NCBI GenBank assembly: GCA_964447145.1
Contig: CAYURW010000053.1
Coordinates: forward strand, 1-18,079
Origin: BRH-c25 sp964447145
GTDB taxonomy: Bacteria > Bacillota > Clostridia > Lutisporales > Lutisporaceae
Reading direction: 5' to 3'
Length of the DNA stretch: 18,079 bases
The notes below the pieces were generated by a model. The model was not told the DNA's origin, searched no databases, and worked only from the letters and a program-made list of their open reading frames with translations. Of this stretch, positions 7,509 to 15,492 are shown in pieces (positions within the stretch are counted from its first letter, which is position 1; each line of letters opens with the position of its first letter). The translations under genes were made by a program, and so were the position numbers.

Positions 7509-9754
7509 CCGGAACTATAAGGTTCTGCCGGCACGGGAGCCTCTGATTTGGGGTCGACCGCTGTAAAGCCTTTTATCCATTCCTGCTGCTCCGGCTGGCT
7601 CCCTTCCTTGTGCATCTGCAGCCATTCCTCGTCGGTCAGCCGCTTTTCTGACATAAATTCATAGTAGCTGAACACCGCACCCCTGGTAACATACAGCTTG
7701 CCTCCAATGGGGACAATAGTGTAAATTTCATGGGCCGGCCCTACTCCAACTTCAAGGACCCCTGCGGAGGGAACAGTGTGGATGTCTGCAATGACTGCCA
7801 TATTCCTGTCAGTCTCAGAGGTGATCTGAAACCATTTATAGCCATCCTCCATAAATGAGGTTGTAAGGTATTCCAGCCACCCTCCATAGGTAAGCAGCTG
7901 GCTGTATTCATCATTGGAAAGCTCTTCGTTCTTCAATTCCTTTACAGAGCATTTTATCAGGAACCCCAGTAGATTTTCGAAGTCCTCCATTCTGCTTTCC
8001 AGCTCTCCTCTAAGTATGTCTTTTTTCTTCAAATTTTCCCTTGAATATTTTGTAAGCCATAACAGCCTTTCATATACCTCAACGTTCGGCTCCACATATC
8101 CCTTCACCTGTGGGGGGGCTTCCCCGCCACCGCATTCAGCAGCCATACCCTTGCCATAGAGCACCGTGTCGTGCCTCAGCTCAGACCAGCTTCCCAGTGC
8201 AGTACTCAGGGATTTGTCCTTCCATGCCTCGGTCCTCATAAAGGAAGGGTATCCCTCTCCAAATTCTTTAAGAAGCCCCTTAAGGCTCCACAGCCAGCCA
8301 AAGTACATATTAGACTGCCATCTGTCTTTATCCAGGCCGTCAAATTTGGCCTTCATACGATTAAAGGCCTTTGTATAGCCTTCCCATCCTTTATCCTCTT
8401 TATAAATATTGAATAACAGGTCCTGAGCTCTCTCGGAACCCAATACTGCCATAACATCCAGGCCTTTTGGCACAGGCCTCAAATATGGTTCAACCATCTC
8501 CTGCATTATTTCGGAGTCCGCAATATACCTCTGCCCCATGAATCTGAACTGCTTCCCTGAGGGGGTGGACACCGTTATGTATTTAGCCACAATCGCCGGC
8601 TCAGGCAGTTCAGCTATTGCAGCATAGAGCAGGTCCAATTTGTCTTTGTCATCCAGGGAATCTATATCCGGGCTGTCCCCATAAACCTCTTTGATCAGTT
8701 TCCCATAATCAAGTATGTTCAGATCATCCGATTGCCCCACATAGAAGGAGGTGGGTTCATAAATATTCTGCCAGCGCTTAAGATCTTTCTTATTATCCGT
8801 TAAAAGGGCATATGTCATAAGGACTGCTTGAAGGGTCTGCTCCTCGTTTCTTTTGTTATCATTCTTAAAAACCGGGAAAGGTACCTGTCCATACCACATC
8901 ATAGCTTTAAAGTACATTTTTAGTTCATCGTTTCCGGTATAATGGCCCCGGGGCTTATATTGGCTGTAATCCAACTGAAAAGGGAAAATAGTCGATTGTT
9001 GATAGCTCCCCTGCCCTTCCACAAGCTTGTATTCCTTCAATGCCAGTTCTCTGGCCTTATCCGGCATATCATCAGGCAGCTTCATTCCCAATGAAAGCTT
9101 TGCTACCCCGAAATATGCAATATTCTTAATCACCAGCTCTTTCAAGGCCTCGTTTTTCATGTTTTCATAAAGCAAAATAGACTTCTTGAGCATGCTGTCC
9201 GTAAGATCTTTAAGCTCGGCTGTAAGAGTATCGTTCTCGAGCCTTCTCAGTGAATAATCATAAAAGACGTGATAGATCTGAAGCACTGAATCAACCGTGA
9301 CAAATGAAGGAGCCAAAATGTACTCATTGTTCTCATAAATATAGAAAAGCTGCTCTTCCTTGCCCGGTGTGACCACGAACCCGTTTTTTGCCAGCATTTC
9401 TTTCTGTCTTTCAGTAAAGCTGCCGAACTGGTCCAGATTTACCACATTGGACAAATCAGCCTTAATACTGTATCCGGGTACAGATGCAGTATACTGAACT
9501 GCCTCAAAGGGCACCCCCGTTGCAGCAGCACCGGGGATTGGCATAAATATTTGAACTGCAGCATCAGCAGGTGCCGGAACAGATGTTTGAGCTGCCTCAG
9601 TGACATCTGTTCCGGTATCCTCCGTTACAATTTCCTCCCGGGGCCTTCCTTCTGCTTCCTGTTCTTTACCTGAACATCCCGACCCTGTAAATATTACCGA
9701 CAGCAAGTAGACTAATCCCAGAATAAGCGGAAGAAGTCTTTTTCTAAAATTCAT
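7502..9754 (-). CDS. DUF3160 family lipoprotein
   Basis: A 750-residue exported lipoprotein. Residues 1-27 are a signal with lipobox GSGC (Cys27). A Glu/Thr/Ala/Pro-rich linker follows (about 28-70). The remainder matches the DUF3160 pattern: FTERQKEMLAKNGFVV, ENNEYILAPSFVTVDSVLQIYH, FYDYSLRRLE, then a long helical region and a C-terminal part with IADIHTVPSAGVLEVGVGPAHEIYTI and GGKLYVTRGAVFSYYEF. No catalytic function is established for the family that I know of. The start at ATG 9754 has GAGGG at good spacing. It is the first gene of a coupled pair with the CapA-like gene, which suggests both act on the same extracellular target. A 12-base inverted repeat lies 40-85 bases before the start. 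No frameshift is seen. Confidence 0.88.
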   Translation of the reverse strand: MNFRKRLLPLILGLVYLLSVIFTGSGCSGKEQEAEGRPREEIVTEDTGTDVTEAAQTSVPAPADAAVQIFMPIPGAAATGVPFEAVQYTASVPGYSIKADLSNVVNLDQFGSFTERQKEMLAKNGFVVTPGKEEQLFYIYENNEYILAPSFVTVDSVLQIYHVFYDYSLRRLENDTLTAELKDLTDSMLKKSILLYENMKNEALKELVIKNIAYFGVAKLSLGMKLPDDMPDKARELALKEYKLVEGQGSYQQSTIFPFQLDYSQYKPRGHYTGNDELKMYFKAMMWYGQVPFPVFKNDNKRNEEQTLQAVLMTYALLTDNKKDLKRWQNIYEPTSFYVGQSDDLNILDYGKLIKEVYGDSPDIDSLDDKDKLDLLYAAIAELPEPAIVAKYITVSTPSGKQFRFMGQRYIADSEIMQEMVEPYLRPVPKGLDVMAVLGSERAQDLLFNIYKEDKGWEGYTKAFNRMKAKFDGLDKDRWQSNMYFGWLWSLKGLLKEFGEGYPSFMRTEAWKDKSLSTALGSWSELRHDTVLYGKGMAAECGGGEAPPQVKGYVEPNVEVYERLLWLTKYSRENLKKKDILRGELESRMEDFENLLGFLIKCSVKELKNEELSNDEYSQLLTYGGWLEYLTTSFMEDGYKWFQITSETDRNMAVIADIHTVPSAGVLEVGVGPAHEIYTIVPIGGKLYVTRGAVFSYYEFMSEKRLTDEEWLQMHKEGSQPEQQEWIKGFTAVDPKSEAPVPAEPYSSGC

Positions 9755-9793
9755 ATCTTTCCCTCAACTTTCCTTATTAGTTCTCTGCCTATA

Positions 9794-9839
9794 TGTTTCG
9801 CACTAAACATTTTATATTAAATTCAAATAGTGCGAAACA
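9794..9839. repeat. Perfect 12-base inverted repeat upstream of the DUF3160 gene
   Basis: TGTTTCGCACTA (9794-9805) and TAGTGCGAAACA (9828-9839) are exact inverted copies around a 22-base AT-only-but-one-C core. The GC-bearing arms stand out in an AT-rich gap (9755-10017). The layout fits an operator for a dimeric regulator, a cruciform or leader hairpin, or a remnant of a small element. I could not place a convincing promoter relative to it. Confidence 0.6.
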
Positions 9840-9881
9840 CTGTACCAAATTCATATGTTGTGAAAAGTAGGTGATTTTGTA

Positions 9882-9965
9882 ATGATAGATCTTTTTCCCG
9901 ACATATATTATCGAGCATTTATCTTATACAAAATCTACAAAGCGCCGTTGAACGAAATTTTATAA
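9882..9965 (+). CDS. Possible 27-residue small protein
   Basis: ATG 9882 opens a 27-codon frame ending in TAA. AGGTGA lies 7 bases before it, as good as many real sites in this window. The product starts MIDLFPDIYYRAFILYK and ends IYKAPLNEIL. It is aromatic- and Ile/Leu-rich with three Lys, so it could be an amphipathic or membrane-associated peptide. I do not recognise it. It sits on the opposite strand to its neighbours, in the gap between the FG-GAP-like and DUF3160 genes. It may be chance or a gene remnant; no clear promoter or terminator was found. Confidence 0.2.
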   Translation: MIDLFPDIYYRAFILYKIYKAPLNEIL

Positions 9966-10017
9966 CTTCCTATACATTAACAAAGTCAGCTTCGACGCAC
10001 CTAATGCACATTTGCCT

Positions 10018-11001
10018 CTATCGGAGTACTCTCAACATCCTGCTGTACTTTGCCTTTTCAACCAGATGTTCATCAGCCTTTTCCAGCCCAATCCAAAAGT
10101 CCCTGCCATCTTTTCTGACCAGTGCCAATACCCCTTCCCCATCTCCATACTGCCTGACAATTGCTGTTATATCTTCATAGGGCATGCTCTCCCCAATGCT
10201 TTCAAAGCCGAAACCTACCCAGCCGTATGCGTTAATCAGCCTTTTTCCGTCCTTCAGCCTTTCTATTGCTATTATCTCATCCTTCCCATCTGAGTTTATA
10301 TCAAAAAATATATAATCCTCAAAGGGCCTTGATAACCTGGACCCCCTCCAAAAGGGTGCTATATCATCCTTTTCCCAATGGTATAGGAAGGGCCTTTTGG
10401 CCATTACCGGATGGAACTCAGATTCCTTATACACACCCAGGGCAATTTCTTTTCTTCTATCGCCATCGACATCACAAACCTGCACCTTCCAAGGGTTCAG
10501 ATTATTAAATTCCCTTTCGTAATTTTTCTTGAGCCCCTTCTCATAAGAAAGTATAGCCAGTCCATGGCCGTAAAAAGCCTTGCCATCTCCTTCAATTATT
10601 AGGATCTCATCGTTAAGGTCATTGTCTATATCCGATATGCAGTAGCTTACTATTTGACCTGTGGTATCCTTTATTTCATAGCATGCCTCTATCTCACCCT
10701 TATGATTATATAAACAAATCCTGTCCCGAAAAACCGCTGCGGCATAGCCTACGCCGCCGCTGTTCAATGTACCGGCAAGCTCAATATTATCGACCTCAGC
10801 ATCAATGACACGGCTCTTGAAAATATTTCTGCTTTGCTGTATTGTCAATATATTGTATTTATTCCATTTGTATTTTATTAGACTCGAAAAACCGTCTTTA
10901 TGTTCCAGTTCTAACATTTCTTGTTTTTTAGGTCCGAAAATGAGTATCAGGCCAATAATGATGAAAATTGTAATAATCGGAATGTTTTTCTTCAGTTTCA
11001 T
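10018..11001 (-). CDS. Membrane-anchored FG-GAP/VCBS-like repeat protein
   Basis: A 327-residue protein with one N-terminal hydrophobic segment (about residues 7-23) after KLKK, giving an uncleaved anchor or signal with the rest outside. Three acidic calcium-loop-like motifs recur about 55 residues apart: DIDNDLNDEI (124-133), DVDGDRRKEI (177-186) and DINSDGKDEI (234-243). Each is followed by a strand, as in FG-GAP/VCBS beta-propeller blades. The blades are imperfect, so assignment is by these loops only. The start ATG 11001 has GGGGG six bases upstream. Only 37 bases separate it from the activase stop, but an intrinsic terminator fills that gap. Expression is therefore either by read-through or from a promoter I did not find inside the activase gene. 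The ligand is unknown. Confidence 0.75.
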   Translation of the reverse strand: MKLKKNIPIITIFIIIGLILIFGPKKQEMLELEHKDGFSSLIKYKWNKYNILTIQQSRNIFKSRVIDAEVDNIELAGTLNSGGVGYAAAVFRDRICLYNHKGEIEACYEIKDTTGQIVSYCISDIDNDLNDEILIIEGDGKAFYGHGLAILSYEKGLKKNYEREFNNLNPWKVQVCDVDGDRRKEIALGVYKESEFHPVMAKRPFLYHWEKDDIAPFWRGSRLSRPFEDYIFFDINSDGKDEIIAIERLKDGKRLINAYGWVGFGFESIGESMPYEDITAIVRQYGDGEGVLALVRKDGRDFWIGLEKADEHLVEKAKYSRMLRVLR

Positions 11002-11013
11002 GATATCCCCCTG

Positions 11014-11039
11014 AAAAAAGAACGGTTTGCACCGCCCTT
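11014..11039 (-). terminator. Intrinsic terminator at the end of the activase gene
   Basis: On the minus-strand RNA GGGCGGU (11037-11031) pairs with ACCGUUC (11026-11020) across a GCAA tetraloop of GNRA type, with two G-U pairs. A-U pairs extend the stem into a U6 run (11019-11014). The base of the stem touches the TGA stop of the activase gene. The ribosome binding site of the next gene follows directly, so this element can act as a terminator or a read-through control point. Confidence 0.78.
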
Positions 11040-14000
11040 CACATGCTTACAGTTCCCTCGGTCTGTCCGTAATCCTTCGGTACGTATGACCGCAATTTGT
11101 GTTCCCTGAATCCCTCAATATTATCAAAAGCAGTTGAGATCATAAGCTTAATACGATTAAGCTGATTTACTTCGCTGGCTCCGGGGTCATAATCAATCGC
11201 TACAATATTTGTATCCGGATATATCCTTTTCAGTTCCTTGATCATTCCTTTTCCCGTGACGTGGTTCGGCAGACATGCGAAGGGCTGCATGCAAATTATA
11301 TTCCGCACTCCCTTCTGAATAAGCTCGACCATTTCACCGGTAAGGAACCAGCCCTCTCCGGTCTGATGCCCCAGTCCTACGACAGACGAGGCTCCTTCTG
11401 CAATTTCCTTTATTGTCTGGGGTGTATAAAACCTGCCTCCGGTATCCAAAGCATTAATATATACTTTTCTGTAGAATTCTGTGATTCTGACAGCAGCATT
11501 GCCTAGAATCTGAGAAAGCTTGCTGCCCGATAAATGTTTATACTTATAGTCAAGGCCGTAAGCACTGTACAGCAGGAAGTCCGTAAGTCCGGGCATTACA
11601 GCCTCTGCGCCCTCCGATTCTACCAAATCCACAACATTATTGTTGGCAGTCGGGTGAAATTTGACCAATATTTCCCCCACAAGGCCCACCTTTGGTTTTA
11701 CCTTATTTATTATCTCCAGTTCGCTGAATTCCTTAACAATTTCCTTGACTGTTTCCTTAAACACTTTTCGGTTTGCGGATTTCAGGGATTCCAGGCATAT
11801 ACCGGCCCATTTTTCGTACAGTTTGTTGGCAGAGCCCTCGACCCTTTCGTAGGGCCTCACCCTGTAAAGCACATTCATTAGCAGGTCCCCGTACACAAGA
11901 GCCATCAAAGCCCTGTTAAGAAGCCCCAAAGAAAACTTGAAGCCCGGGTTCTTTTCTATTCCTATTGCATTAAGGGATATTACCGGAACTTTTTCAAAGC
12001 CCGCATCCTTTAATGCCTTTCTCAAAAAACCTATGTAGTTGGTAGCCCTGCAGCCTCCCCCGGTCTGTGATATCATGACCGATGTGTTATTCAAATCATA
12101 TTCCCCTGATTTTAGGGCTTTGATAAGCTGGCCGATCACAATTATCGCAGGGTAGCAGGCATCATTGTTTACATATTTTAAGCCCTCGTCCACTGCCCCA
12201 AAATCTACTGATGGCAGCACAACCATGTTGTATCCCGACAACCTGAAGGACTTTTCAATAAATTGAAAATGTACGGGAGACATTTGAGGTACCAGTATAG
12301 TATGTCTTTCCCTCATTGCTTTTGTAAACTTTATTTTTTTGTATCGGTTATCTATCCTTCTTAACTCAAAACAATTTCTTTCCCACTCCAGAATAGTAGC
12401 CTTCAGAGAGCGGAGCCTTATCCTGGCTGCCCCTAAATTATTCCCTTCATCTATTTTAAGGGCGGTGTAAACTTTTGAATTTCCGTTGAGTATTTCCTGC
12501 ACTTGGTCTGTTGTAACAGCATCCAGACCGCATCCGAAAGAATTCAGCTGAACCAGTTCCAGGTATTTTTGCTTCACTGCAAAGCTTGCGGCAGCATAAA
12601 GCCTTGAATGATATGCCCATTGATCCACTACCCTGAGAGGCCTTTCAACCCGGCCCAGGTGGGATATGGAATCTTCGGTCAAAACTGCCATTCCGAGGGA
12701 ATTTATCATTTCCGGGATTCCATGGTTTATCTGGGGGTCTACATGATAAGGCCTCCCTGCGAGCACTACCCCCCTTAGCCCATTTTCCCCTATTATCTTT
12801 AGTACATTCTCCCCTGCCTTTTGAATGTCTCTCTTAAATTTTTTCAACTCATTATATGCCATGCATACGGCTTCTCTGATCTCCATCCTGCCGATCCTGA
12901 ACATCCTTAGCTCGTCATACAGCCTGTCAACAAGCCTGTCTTCATCGTCAAAGGGCAGAAAGGATTTAATAAACAATATTTTCTTTTCTCTCAGCAGGTC
13001 AATATTATTTTTTATAACCTCGGGATACGATACCACTATGGGGCAGTTAAAATGGTTGTCTGCATCCTTTTGCTCCTGCTTCTCATGGGTGATTGAAGGG
13101 TAGAAAATAAACTTAATGCCCTTTTCGATAAGGTTCATTATATGGCCGTGAACAAGCTTGCCCGGATAGCATACCGATTCTGAAGGGATTGTTTCGATCC
13201 CCTTTTCATATAATTTGTTTGAGGACCTATCCGACAATTCGACTCTGAATCCCATCTCCGTAAACAGTTTAAACCAGAAAGGATAATCCTCATACATGTT
13301 CAATACCCTGGGAATGCCCACGATACCCCTTCTTGCCTGTGAAATATCCAGAGGGATATATTCAAAGAGCCTTTTATACTTATAGTCATAGAGGTTGGGC
13401 AGAGAATTTCCCTTATTTTCCTTACCGGCACCTTTTTCGCACCTGTTGCCGGATATAAACCTTTCCCCGTTTTCGAACCTGTTAATTGTAAGCAGGCAGC
13501 TGTTTGAACATTGCCCGCACCTTGAAACAACGGTGTCAAACCTGAACCCGTCCAGCCGCAGTTCGTCAAGGAGACCTGTACAAAAACCCGTTTCATATCT
13601 TTCCCGTGCTATCAGGGCTGCTCCAAAAGCCCCCATTATCCCTGCGATATCCGGTCTTACGGCCTCTCTGCCCGATAGGAGCTCAAAGCTTCTAAGCACC
13701 GAATCGTTATAAAAGGTACCTCCCTGTACAACTATTTTCTCTCCCAGCTCTTCAGGCCTTTTGACCTTTATTACCTTGTAAAGGGCGTTTTTTATTACTG
13801 AGTAAGACAGCCCCGCCGATATATCCCCCACTGATGCGCCTTCTTTTTGCGCCTGCTTGACCCTTGAGTTCATGAACACGGTGCACCTTGAACCAAGGTC
13901 GACGGGATTTTGGGCAGCAATGGCCTCCCCGGCGAACTCTTCAATAGTCATACCAAGGGAACTGGCAAAAGTGTCCAGGAATGAGCCGCAGCCGGAGGAA

Positions 14001-15334
14001 CAGGCCTCGTTCAAAAGTATGCTTTCAATGACCCCATCCCTGACCTTCAGGCATTTCATATCCTGGCCGCCGATATCAAGTATAAAGTCCACCCCGGGGC
14101 AGAAGAATCCTGCCGCCTTGTAGTGGGCTATTGTCTCTATTTCGCCTATATCTACGCCTAATGCGGCTTTCAAGAGGCCCTCCCCGTATCCCGTAACGGT
14201 TGAGTTAACTATTTTTGCCCTCTCCGGCAATAGGCGGTAAAGCTCCTTAAGAGCTTTAATTGTTGATTTGAGTGGGCTCCCCTCATTGCTTCCGTAAAAG
14301 GTATGAAGGATTGAGCCCTCTTTGTCGACAAGGGCTATTTTTGTAGTGGTAGAACCTGCGTCTATTCCCAGAAAACATTCTCCCTCAAAGGCAGAAAGCT
14401 TCAGTCTTTTTATCTTGCTATTGCTATGCCTTGATTTGAACTCTTCGTACTCCTCTTTATTTTCAAAAAGAGGCGGCAGCCTCTTGGACTCGCCCCTGGA
14501 AGTACCTTTATGGCATTCCAGACTTCTTATCAATGATTCAAATGATACATGGTCTTCTCCCAAAGAAGACAAAGCTGCGCCTATCGCAACGCAGAGCTGA
14601 GAGTTTTCGGGAAAAATCACCTGATCCTCTCTCAGCTTCAGGGTATCGATGAAGCGCCTCCTGAGTTCCGGCAGAAAATACAGCGGGCCCCCTAAGAATG
14701 CCACATTCCCTCTTATGGGCCTTCCGCATGCCAATCCGCTTATAGTCTGAATAACAACAGCCTGAAATATGGAGACTGCAATGTCCTCCTTTGCGACACC
14801 TTCATTCAGAAGGGGTTGCACGTCAGTCTTCGCAAATACTCCGCATCTTGCTGCTATAGGATAAATGACCTTATAACCCTTTGCCAGCTCGTTGAGCCCC
14901 GATGCATCGGTCTTGAGCAGGGAAGCCATCTGGTCTATAAATGAGCCTGTGCCTCCGGCACAGGTACCGTTCATCCTCTGCTCTATCCCGTTTTTGAAGT
15001 ATGTGATCTTCGCATCTTCCCCGCCCAGTTCAATTGCTACATCAGTTTCGGGATAATAGGTCCTGACTGTTTTAGTGGCTGCAACGACCTCCTGTATAAA
15101 AGGCACTCCCATGCTTTCTGCAATGCTCATTCCCCCGGAGCCTGTGACCATTACGGTCAAAGGTGCATCCGTAAGTTTGTTATATGCGTTATTAAGCATA
15201 TGCCGCAGCTTTTCCCTGATATCGGCATAATGCCTTTCATATTCACTGAATACTATTTCTTTGTTGCTATTGAAAACAACTACTTTGACTGTTGTTGACC
15301 CTACATCGATGCCTGCATGAAATAAATTTTCCAT
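11039..15334 (-). CDS. Large 2-hydroxyacyl-CoA dehydratase activase (two ASKHA domains plus DUF2229 and HgdB-like region)
   Basis: A 1431-residue cytosolic protein. The first BcrAD/BadF/HgdC-type ASKHA ATPase domain (about residues 5-260) has GIDVGSTTVK, ELGGEDAKITYF, NGTCAGGTG (Cys125) and AARCGVF (Cys164). The second (about 321-590) has GIDAGSTTTK, DIGGQDMK, NEACSSGCG (Cys445, Cys449) and GSRCTVF (Cys484). In HgdC-type activases two such Cys per subunit hold a [4Fe-4S] cluster at the dimer interface; ATP hydrolysis drives one electron to the dehydratase. A Cys-rich stretch, CGQCSNSC, and then a DUF2229 segment (GIPRVLNMYEDYPFW) follow. After these come HgdB-like motifs (VLAGRPYHVDPQINHGIPE, GGGCRATNYI). 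No dehydratase alpha/beta genes adjoin it. ATG 15334 is chosen because the conserved domain starts at once. ATG 15373 would add 13 residues (PWGWAQHICCGC) without a ribosome binding site. Confidence 0.9.
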   Translation of the reverse strand: MENLFHAGIDVGSTTVKVVVFNSNKEIVFSEYERHYADIREKLRHMLNNAYNKLTDAPLTVMVTGSGGMSIAESMGVPFIQEVVAATKTVRTYYPETDVAIELGGEDAKITYFKNGIEQRMNGTCAGGTGSFIDQMASLLKTDASGLNELAKGYKVIYPIAARCGVFAKTDVQPLLNEGVAKEDIAVSIFQAVVIQTISGLACGRPIRGNVAFLGGPLYFLPELRRRFIDTLKLREDQVIFPENSQLCVAIGAALSSLGEDHVSFESLIRSLECHKGTSRGESKRLPPLFENKEEYEEFKSRHSNSKIKRLKLSAFEGECFLGIDAGSTTTKIALVDKEGSILHTFYGSNEGSPLKSTIKALKELYRLLPERAKIVNSTVTGYGEGLLKAALGVDIGEIETIAHYKAAGFFCPGVDFILDIGGQDMKCLKVRDGVIESILLNEACSSGCGSFLDTFASSLGMTIEEFAGEAIAAQNPVDLGSRCTVFMNSRVKQAQKEGASVGDISAGLSYSVIKNALYKVIKVKRPEELGEKIVVQGGTFYNDSVLRSFELLSGREAVRPDIAGIMGAFGAALIARERYETGFCTGLLDELRLDGFRFDTVVSRCGQCSNSCLLTINRFENGERFISGNRCEKGAGKENKGNSLPNLYDYKYKRLFEYIPLDISQARRGIVGIPRVLNMYEDYPFWFKLFTEMGFRVELSDRSSNKLYEKGIETIPSESVCYPGKLVHGHIMNLIEKGIKFIFYPSITHEKQEQKDADNHFNCPIVVSYPEVIKNNIDLLREKKILFIKSFLPFDDEDRLVDRLYDELRMFRIGRMEIREAVCMAYNELKKFKRDIQKAGENVLKIIGENGLRGVVLAGRPYHVDPQINHGIPEMINSLGMAVLTEDSISHLGRVERPLRVVDQWAYHSRLYAAASFAVKQKYLELVQLNSFGCGLDAVTTDQVQEILNGNSKVYTALKIDEGNNLGAARIRLRSLKATILEWERNCFELRRIDNRYKKIKFTKAMRERHTILVPQMSPVHFQFIEKSFRLSGYNMVVLPSVDFGAVDEGLKYVNNDACYPAIIVIGQLIKALKSGEYDLNNTSVMISQTGGGCRATNYIGFLRKALKDAGFEKVPVISLNAIGIEKNPGFKFSLGLLNRALMALVYGDLLMNVLYRVRPYERVEGSANKLYEKWAGICLESLKSANRKVFKETVKEIVKEFSELEIINKVKPKVGLVGEILVKFHPTANNNVVDLVESEGAEAVMPGLTDFLLYSAYGLDYKYKHLSGSKLSQILGNAAVRITEFYRKVYINALDTGGRFYTPQTIKEIAEGASSVVGLGHQTGEGWFLTGEMVELIQKGVRNIICMQPFACLPNHVTGKGMIKELKRIYPDTNIVAIDYDPGASEVNQLNRIKLMISTAFDNIEGFREHKLRSYVPKDYGQTEGTVSM

Positions 15335-15340
15335 ACACCC

Positions 15341-15357
15341 ACAGCAAATATGCTGTG
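15341..15357 (-). promoter_or_regulatory. Hairpin just before the activase start codon
   Basis: CACAGCA and TGCTGTG (15340-15346 and 15351-15357) form a 7-base stem around a 4-base loop, ending a few bases before ATG 15334. It abuts the only SD-like sequence (GGGTGT) and may limit initiation there. It also makes the choice between ATG 15334 and ATG 15373 uncertain. Confidence 0.35.
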
Positions 15358-15367
15358 CCCACCCCCA

Positions 15368-15436
15368 TGGCATTACATTATCTATTTTTTCTATTTATAT
15401 TCATTATAATCCAAAATTATCGGTAATGTAATGCCA
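15368..15436. repeat. Perfect 13-base inverted repeat flanking the activase promoter region
   Basis: TGGCATTACATTA (15368-15380) and TAATGTAATGCCA (15424-15436) are exact inverted copies with 43 bases between them, centre to centre about 56 bases. The candidate -10 box lies between them. This geometry is what a repressor bridging two operators would use. The right copy also touches the base of the terminator of the upstream LysM gene. Confidence 0.6.
15403..15431 (-). promoter_or_regulatory. Candidate promoter for the activase gene
   Basis: On the minus strand TATAAT (15403-15408) is preceded after 18 bases by ATTACA (15427-15432, 4 of 6 matches to TTGACA). It lies after the terminator of the LysM gene and about 70 bases before the activase ATG. 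The -35 falls inside the right arm of the 13-base inverted repeat, so a protein bound there would block RNA polymerase. Confidence 0.45.
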
Positions 15437-15477
15437 AAGAAAGCAGGCTGTATATAATTTTTTAACCTGCCTTCCTT
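15436..15477 (-). terminator. Intrinsic terminator of the three-LysM gene
   Basis: AAAGAAAGCAGG (15436-15447) pairs with CCTGCCTTCCTTT (15466-15478) as a 12-base stem. Its two irregular positions are G-U pairs in minus-strand RNA but A-C mismatches in plus-strand RNA, so the structure is built for the minus strand. Its 3' arm CCTGCTTTCTTT supplies the U-rich end. It begins about 15 bases after the LysM stop. Confidence 0.65.
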
Positions 15478-15492
15478 TTATTTATGATCCTA

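Noticed and set aside
6765..7520. Long plus-strand frame of 251 codons opposite the CapA-like gene
   Set aside because: It is antisense to a clear conserved gene, shows no recognisable domain and no ribosome binding site; it is a shadow frame.
15432..15437. TTGGCA as -35 box of the activase promoter
   Set aside because: It is a better sequence match, but on counting the spacer to TATAAT is 23 bases, too long; ATTACA at 18 bases was preferred.
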